NCBI GenBank assembly: GCA_020055645.1
Contig: CM034546.1
Span: 6,634,001 to 6,698,000 of the forward strand
Direction: 5' to 3'
Length of the DNA: 64,000 nucleotides
Source of the DNA: Tomocerus qinae
Taxonomy: Eukaryota; Arthropoda; Collembola; Entomobryomorpha; Tomoceridae
Under the pieces are notes generated by a model that was not told the origin of the DNA, did no database searches, and worked only from the letters and a program-made list of their open reading frames with translations. The stretch's first letter is position 1, and every line of letters begins with the position of its first letter. This document shows, one piece after another, positions 57,996 through 64,000 of this stretch. The position numbers were made by a program, and so were the translations under genes.

Positions 57996-60900
57996 ATGCT
58001 ACTAAAAACTATTTCAGTTGTCGAAATGGAAGTGCAGAAGTGCAGGCCGCAAAAAATACAAGTAAAACATTTGCAAGACGACCGTAAATTGAGTTTCGTT
58101 TTTGATGGAATAATAGTTTTAAATCCAAAGGAAGCATTATGTTTCAATTTCCCTTACCAATTAAGTGTTTACATGAATATTGGTTATTTTCTCCTTCTTC
58201 TGCCATACAGAATATCTTTCGATGGCGATATTTATGTCTTAACTACAACTACGTTTCACAAAGTAAGTAATCTGCCAGAATTATAACATGTCAGTAATAA
58301 AATGTCGTTCTAATACTTTTACAAATTTATAAAAAAATCGTGTTGCAATTCAATTTACTTTTGCGGCCAAGTTAATCCAAAGTTCGATGGGAACATTTGT
58401 AAAAAAATTCTAAGAAGCTTGTTATTAATTTAAGAAGTCGCAATAAACTTATATTTATCAATTGGACGTGTAAAGTATTAAAATTTGTGTGTTGTTATAG
58501 CTTAATTAACCTTTTATATTTTCCAGGTTTTATGCGGATTCCTTCATGTATGTATTGCTGTTTATCAAAGCGGGGTTTTCATTACAACTTTTACAGGCAA
58601 TATTAAAAAAGTAATGGACATATTTTTCCTGTCTTCAAGCTTAACATTTTCTATCCAAAGTATGGTTTGTCTAAACGCACTTTGGAGAAAACGAAATGAA
58701 TTATCAGCCATTGTGAATATTCCACGACGACTTCCAAGTAGAAAGGTACAATTAATTAAGAACAATGATTTTATTACTTTCTACTTCTAATAATATTGGT
58801 ACATAGGTTTACTTTGTCACTTTCGCTATGGCTGGACTTCTGTTATTAATGGCTTCATACAATCAAACAATATTTGTTATACTTGGTCAAACCACACAAG
58901 AAGAACATTTCCAAAAGATTGCCGAAAGATATTATGCCCGTTTCTTCTTTATCAACAAGACGTTTTACCAAAAGGACTTGAATATGGAAGTATATTTTTT
59001 CACTTCTATCGCAGCGATAACGGAGACATTTGCTATTATGTTCACCGTTTATACCGAGGCTTTTTCGTTACTTGCTGCATTGGCTATCTACGAAATCACG
59101 TCAAGGCTAAAAACATTTTTGGTTTCTGCCACACATTGGGATCAGGTATGCTCTAATTATTATGCAAGATACAACATAAAGTAGTCATAACAGTCTTAGA
59201 CTATCTCTATCAAATCAAATCAAATCAAATCAGAGCTTTATTGTCAAGTAACATAAGCCGTAGCTTTTCTCCAGGTACAGACATAAATATAATTTGACTA
59301 AAACATACGAAGCAAATTGTAATAAGACATAAAAGTAATATTCAGCAGTCACAATAGAACATAATGAAGGGTATACAATTATCTTAACGATTTAATATAC
59401 ATAGCTAAGTTACTTTTAAAAAAATTATAGCTGTCAAGCTTTTTTAGCTCAATAGGTAAGGCATTCCACTCAGTAATCCCCCTGACTATGAAAGAGTCTT
59501 TCGTATGAACATAATTACAATTCGGGGGTTTAAGATCACAGTTTTGTCGTGTAATTTTGCTAGAAGCAGTAGAATTTATAAGACTTGATAGACGTGGTGG
59601 AAGCAAGTGTTTAAATAGCCTTAATGAAAAAATTTATGTGCATAAAGAGTACTTAATTTGTTCTAGGACAGATAATATACCGAATTTGTTATACAACACA
59701 TACATATCAGGTCTGGGTACATTTCCTGCCATCATCCTTCTTACTACAGTCTTACCATAATAATACTGTAACAGAAAATTATATACATAATAAATAAATA
59801 GCAGAAATAACAATTAATGGCAAATTACACTATAAAAAGCACTATAAAAAGCACCAGAAGATGTAGCCGCAGCAGGATTTATAAATTATACCTGCTCATT
59901 AAATAGAAAACGGAACTGCTCTATTTAAAGAGATATAGCTTTGAAAAAAGCAACAGTCCCAATTCTAGCCGACAGCCAAGCATCACAAGCATAGCTTAAA
60001 AGCGGCTAGTGACTAGGAAACAACAGTAGTCAGCAGCTAGCTTGCAGGACGATGCTACCTGCACTGCTGACGGAGCAAGAATGAGCGTTATATATTATAT
60101 AATATATATATAATATATATATAATATATTATGGCGACCATCGTACATAAAGCAATAAATTTACTCATCAATCTATCAATGTGTCTGTCAGGGAACAAAA
60201 TTGCTAGGACGTATTTAGGGGGGGTGCTAGGGTGCTTAAGCACCCCCTAAATATTTTGAAAACACACTAGATATTATCATGTTTTTACCAAACACATATT
60301 TAATTCCAAGTTGGGATAAACATAAATTCATTTTCTTATAGCATTAATATATATGGCATTACATTTCGTATCTTATTTTCGAGTATTTTGGAATCTGTTT
60401 CAGTTTCAGAATTTTTGAATCTGAGCATTGTTCGAGTGTTTTTAAATTTATTCGAGGGTTTTAGAATCTGCTCGAGCATTTTTGAATCATTTTTCTCACT
60501 ACAGCACACTTAGGACTGAGATTATCTTATGTTTACAGTTTACAGTAATAGAAATAAATGTAACTAAATGAGATTTTTCTGTTCAAGGACCGTAAATCCC
60601 AAAAATGCTATCTCGGAAACTATAAGGACTATGCTATAAGGAAAACTCCTCGGATATAGACGAATCAGAGGAATCCAAGATTTTAATTTTTTGGGAAAAA
60701 AACTTTTTTGTTTGGCACTATATGACAAAAAGACCTCGGATATAGCCGAATTGGGCGATTTAGAGATTTTGACTTTTTGAGGTTCCATATGGAACCCTGG
60801 GTCGCTGAGGAGTTAAAACGCCTAAAACTAAATCTGCCGAACTGAGTGGCTGATGACATGTAAATTACGTATTTATAAAGGGCAACCCCCTTAGATCTAC

Positions 60901-62055
60901 AGATAAAGGGGTTTTTTTGTCAAAGAAGATTAAAAATTATAATTTTTTTCGCGCTTCGCGCATAAACGTATTGTTTTATCCAATAGATTGTGGTGCTCTA
61001 CTTTGTTTGATTCATGCAATACTCATTTTTGGAAATTAGCACCCCCTAGATCCAATTTCTAGATACGCCCTTGCAAAATTGGTACTCCTTTTTTACAAAA
61101 AGGTAAAAAGTATTAATTTTTCTATAAAAATCAGTCCCTTTTACTTTTTTTACCTTATTTATATTTAAAGTGGAAGTAAAGAAGCCACACTGCTACAAAA
61201 GAAGGTAAAAAGACAAAAAAGGAATCTTACTTCTTCCCTGTTTTATAAAAAAGTAAAAGGGAAAAAAGGTCATTTTTTGTTCCCTGATGTCTATAAGTGT
61301 GAGTGTTATGGTTAATTAGTACATCTGAAAATATATCAAATTGTTTGGCCACGTAAATCTTTAAAATTTTCTAATAAGTTTATTGTTATAAGAGTGACAA
61401 TGTAATAATGTTTCCAGAGTATCTTGAAATGTTTTGAAAATTCTTCAAAGTTTGCAAACATAATCGACAAATATATTTCTTCTATTTACATATGGACATA
61501 TGTCAATATGGTGGCATTTCTGTCCTCAAGATTACAATCAGTATTTAGCTCAGACTCCGTCTTCGAGCGGATATTTGTTCTTGGGGTCCTTATCTATTAC
61601 CTTCTTGTTTTATGGTTTGCCGCTGAAGCTACTGAAATGGTACATTTATTTATATACTAATTATTATTACCAACCACCATCAAAGTGACATACAATAAAC
61701 AATGAATTTGCAAAAATTATTTTACTTCCAGAGCAAGACGTGCAAAAACTTAATAATGGACCTTTATTTCAAAAGCGAAAAACAACATAATTGCTGCCAT
61801 CTAGGAAATATTGTATGGCAATTACAAAGAGATAACATCGGGATAAGAGGAGGATCATTTTTTACCATTACTTATCCATTTATAGGAGCCGTAAGTCAAA
61901 ATATTCATGGAGTTAAATCGTAAAATGTATCTTAGATTTCTGTCCTATTCTACCATAAAAATGCAATTAGTTTTATATCGTCATTTAATTCTTTGCAGAC
62001 AATAGGAGCTGTTCTAACTTATCTCTTGGTGATGATGCAATTTCAACTTTCATAA
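57996..62055 (+). CDS. Gustatory receptor (insect chemoreceptor superfamily)
   Basis: Six exons: 57996-58262, 58527-58745, 58807-59145, 61418-61639, 61732-61890 and 61999-62055, total 1263 nt (420 aa), all junctions phase 0 and GT-AG. The C-terminal exons encode SFFTITYPFIGATIGAVLTY then LLVMMQF, which contains TYhhhhhQF, the signature of the last membrane helix of arthropod gustatory receptors. These are ligand-gated cation channels of taste neurons with seven helices and an intracellular N-terminus. The ATG at 58026 is a strong alternative start (410 aa), because ATTTCAG before it could be an acceptor and the relic at 57309 keeps an AG there but not the upstream ATG. The third intron (2.27 kb) holds a LINE fragment and nested hAT-type elements. 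Ligand unknown. Confidence 0.88.
59213..59760 (-). mobile_element. 3' end of a CR1/L2-like LINE
   Basis: On the minus strand 59606-59379 encodes DSFIVRGITEWNALPIELKK and onward to a stop, the conserved C-terminal block of LINE reverse transcriptase proteins. The 3' end carries CAATAAAG and an ATTTG repeat (59213-59231), typical of this group. 5'-truncated, in the gustatory receptor intron. Confidence 0.85.
60189..61286. mobile_element. hAT-type MITE N4, copy d, hosting N5
   Basis: CAGGGAACAAAATTG at the left and TTTTTTGTTCCCTG at the right; flanks GTGTCTGT and ATGTCTAT agree at 6 of 8. The interior matches the copy at 24574 in inverted orientation. Confidence 0.83.
60204..61073. mobile_element. 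hAT-type element N5, copy b (870 bp)
   Basis: Starts CTAGGACGTATTTAG and ends CTAGATACGCCCTTG, with a perfect 8-bp duplication CAAAATTG (60196-60203, 61074-61081) that is part of the host N4 element. It lacks the nested inserts of copy a. Confidence 0.92.
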
Positions 62056-63360
62056 GAGTCCACATGGTCTATGTTCTATAATATATATTATGTACGTAAT
62101 TGAATTGGAATCATTTTCCGCCTATTTCTCAATCTGCTTTTCAAAAGGCTCATATACAGTCTTGAAGGCAAAACAAATTATGAAAAATAATGCAACTTAT
62201 TATATGAAATAAAAGCTCAGTCGACTCTTTGGGATAAGTTCTAATCCCCACATTCTGATGCGATGTTATATTTTTTTTAAACTGATAACCTGGTTGAATA
62301 TGTGCATTTAAATATTTTCCAGCGCTGTCTATTTAATTTGGGCGTCATAGATTTTAGCTCATTTAATGTTTCTGAATCGGAGGATTTCCAAAATCCTAAT
62401 TTCTCGTCGTGTAGTACGTGGCGTGGGGAGTCAAAATTGGTCTTTAAAAATGTAATTCATTCAATTAATTGGTTTGTCGACCAAAACCCTATAAATTTGA
62501 GTCTAAGCATTATCTGAGGTAAAAGCTACGGTAATTTTGCAGTCTAGGGTCAGCATAGTCCGTCTCCTCTATTTCCAATTCCATAAACTGATAGGAAAGG
62601 AACTAGGAATCTTAATTTTAGTTGTTGGGGTAGGTAGAGAAATAAAGATACACACAGTATGAAGTAATACAACATTGTGTCTTGCAAGATTAGCCGGCAA
62701 AAATGAGTTGTTTTGAATTGATCGCTTTGGAAACTTTGACAGACTGAGACTGGACTTGAAAAGAATAAAATTTATTAATAATTTTGTAGTTTTATTCTGT
62801 ACCTGCGTTTCAATAAATGCTTACTTAACTTTCAAAATCCTTAACCCAAGGTGAGTAAACAACAACAGATTGCAAGTAAACACAAAATTAAAAAATAGTA
62901 AACATGTACATTCAGCATACAGCATTTTAAAATGAAAATTTGAATATTTTGTAAATAATTTATTGATAATTGGGAGATTATGACAGATATTCAACCAAAG
63001 AAATCTTTCTCACAATTCAAGGATAACACAGACAGGTATTGGAGTCTTTTCAATACCTATTCATGTTAATTTGATGACCGGCCACTAATTGTGAGACTTA
63101 TCTATTGAGTAATATCAAATATTGAATTGAAAATTGAACTTCTTGTCAATCTTTCATCCTTCATCCTTAGATAGTGGTCCTTAGGCATTTATTTTCTCCA
63201 TGATCCCCATATATGATATGATAATTTTGAAGTTTATACATTTATTAAATATATTGATTGTGGTATATTAACATTAAAATATTGTTTCACTCAGTTATTG
63301 TACTTTAAACCATTAATTATTATTTTGTTTATTTTGTTTCCTAGTTCAAGTCAGATAATA
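62056..63360. other. Intergenic spacer
   Basis: AT-rich sequence between the gustatory receptor and the last gene. The ORF at 62302-62517 has no recognisable features. TTTGTTTCCTAG and AAGTCAG just before 63361 suggest that the next gene's 5' exon or leader lies in this spacer. Confidence 0.5.
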
Positions 63361-64000
63361 ATGCCATCTAAAAGACGAAAGAAGAAGCGATCTAAGGAAG
63401 AAATAAACAAAATAAATAAATTCAAGAGAAGGCGAGAGGACGCCAACTTACCAGAGGAACTGAAACTGCAGCGGAAACTGCGCCAGAAAAAGACGGGCAA
63501 AGCTTTAAAGGAGCGCAAGAAGATAGCTGAAGGACAGAATAATTTGCGCCAAATGCTGGAATTCACAGAGCAACAATACGGAGAGTGCATTAGAAAAGGC
63601 TGTTCAAAGTTTACTAAAGAAGAACGCGCTTTATACCGCGAAGAAAAACCTGTGAAGAGTAGGAGACTTTTAAAACGAGGAGTAGTGGATGCCAATTCAA
63701 TTATCAACCAAAAAGTTAATACCCGGAAAACGTTGATGGAAATTGGAAAATTAAAAATATCGTTGGGAGCCTTGAAACAAGCTACTTATGAATTAGTGAG
63801 ATTGAATGTAAAATCTGAAGTGGAACGTCTGGAATGTATGAATTCATATTTAATATTTATTAAGTCATTACCTAATATTACTTTTTATTGTCATAGTCGC
63901 CGCCAAAACTAAAAGCCAGCGTCAAAAGGAACGTGAAGCAAAATTAACCGATGAAGAACGGCGTTTGAGGCTAGAGAAAAGTGCACAACGTAAGAAGGAA
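63361..64000 (+). CDS. Highly basic charged protein, N-terminal part
   Basis: Exon 1 63361-63835, then a 61-bp intron (GTATGA ... TCATAG), then exon 2 from 63897 to the window end, phase 1; 193 residues visible and the frame runs off the edge. It opens MPSKRRKKKRSKEEINKINK and is rich in Lys, Arg and Glu throughout; exon 2 has the repeat-like pattern QRQKEREAKLTDEERRLRLE. Such KEREA-LTDEERR strings occur in N-terminal regions of some Helitron-type and other transposon proteins, and in nuclear coiled-coil proteins; the rest of the gene is needed to choose. The start is the ATG after an AG acceptor-like CAGATA; a longer frame from 63298 is less likely. Confidence 0.55.

Noticed and set aside
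59213-59760. LINE tail as part of the gustatory receptor coding region
   Set aside because: It is on the opposite strand, ends in an ATTTG repeat and carries the LINE EWNALP block; it is intronic.
62302-62517. Plus-strand ORF downstream of the gustatory receptor
   Set aside because: The receptor already ends at the TAA at 62055 after its TYhhhhhQF motif, and this ORF shows no domain features.

Overview
The window is AT-rich eukaryotic DNA from an arthropod. The evidence is short GT-AG introns (about 48-90 bp when free of insertions), TATA plus TCA-type initiator promoters, a gustatory receptor ending in the TYhhhhhQF signature, a tandem family of roughly 400-residue multi-TM receptors, and dense insect-style transposons. 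A springtail (Collembola) or another basal hexapod is my best guess from the look of the receptors; this is inference, not shown by the sequence.

Layout. 1-6015: a recent non-autonomous LTR retroelement (5' LTR cut by the window edge, one large gag-like ORF, complete 3' LTR), lying just upstream of the last two exons of an acid-lipase-like gene (6245-8560). 10109-11468: first receptor gene (minus). 12505-16244: a gag-only LTR element. 16545-18632: a TIR-bounded element carrying a 21-bp minisatellite. 18698-19485: a complete secreted C-type lectin (minus). 19.6-22.1 kb: a nest of foldback elements. 22107-43375: a minus-strand tandem array of one receptor family (four apparently intact genes, one frameshifted pseudogene, one 5' relic), with flanks repeated gene by gene and marked by datable transposon insertions. 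47785-49371: a divergent relative of the same family on the plus strand. 50027-56910: three paralogous two-exon genes for small secreted helical or coiled-coil proteins of an unrecognised family. 57996-62055: a six-exon gustatory receptor with nested transposons in one intron and a decayed exon copy upstream. 63361-64000: the start of a very basic protein.

How it fits together. This is an accessory, chemosensory-type locus expanding by tandem duplication. At least four hAT-type non-autonomous families recur, many copies with exact 8-bp target duplications. Because the array units are paralogous, several insertions can be compared with their empty sites, which makes the locus unusually readable. 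The two most novel coding observations are the receptor gene structure, in which the start ATG is the last three bases of a mini-exon directly before the splice donor, and the three-gene secreted coiled-coil family. The most novel non-coding observation is a set of hairpins with a constant AGTTA-like loop and covarying stems in the gag-only element. No tRNA or rRNA gene and no CRISPR array was seen.
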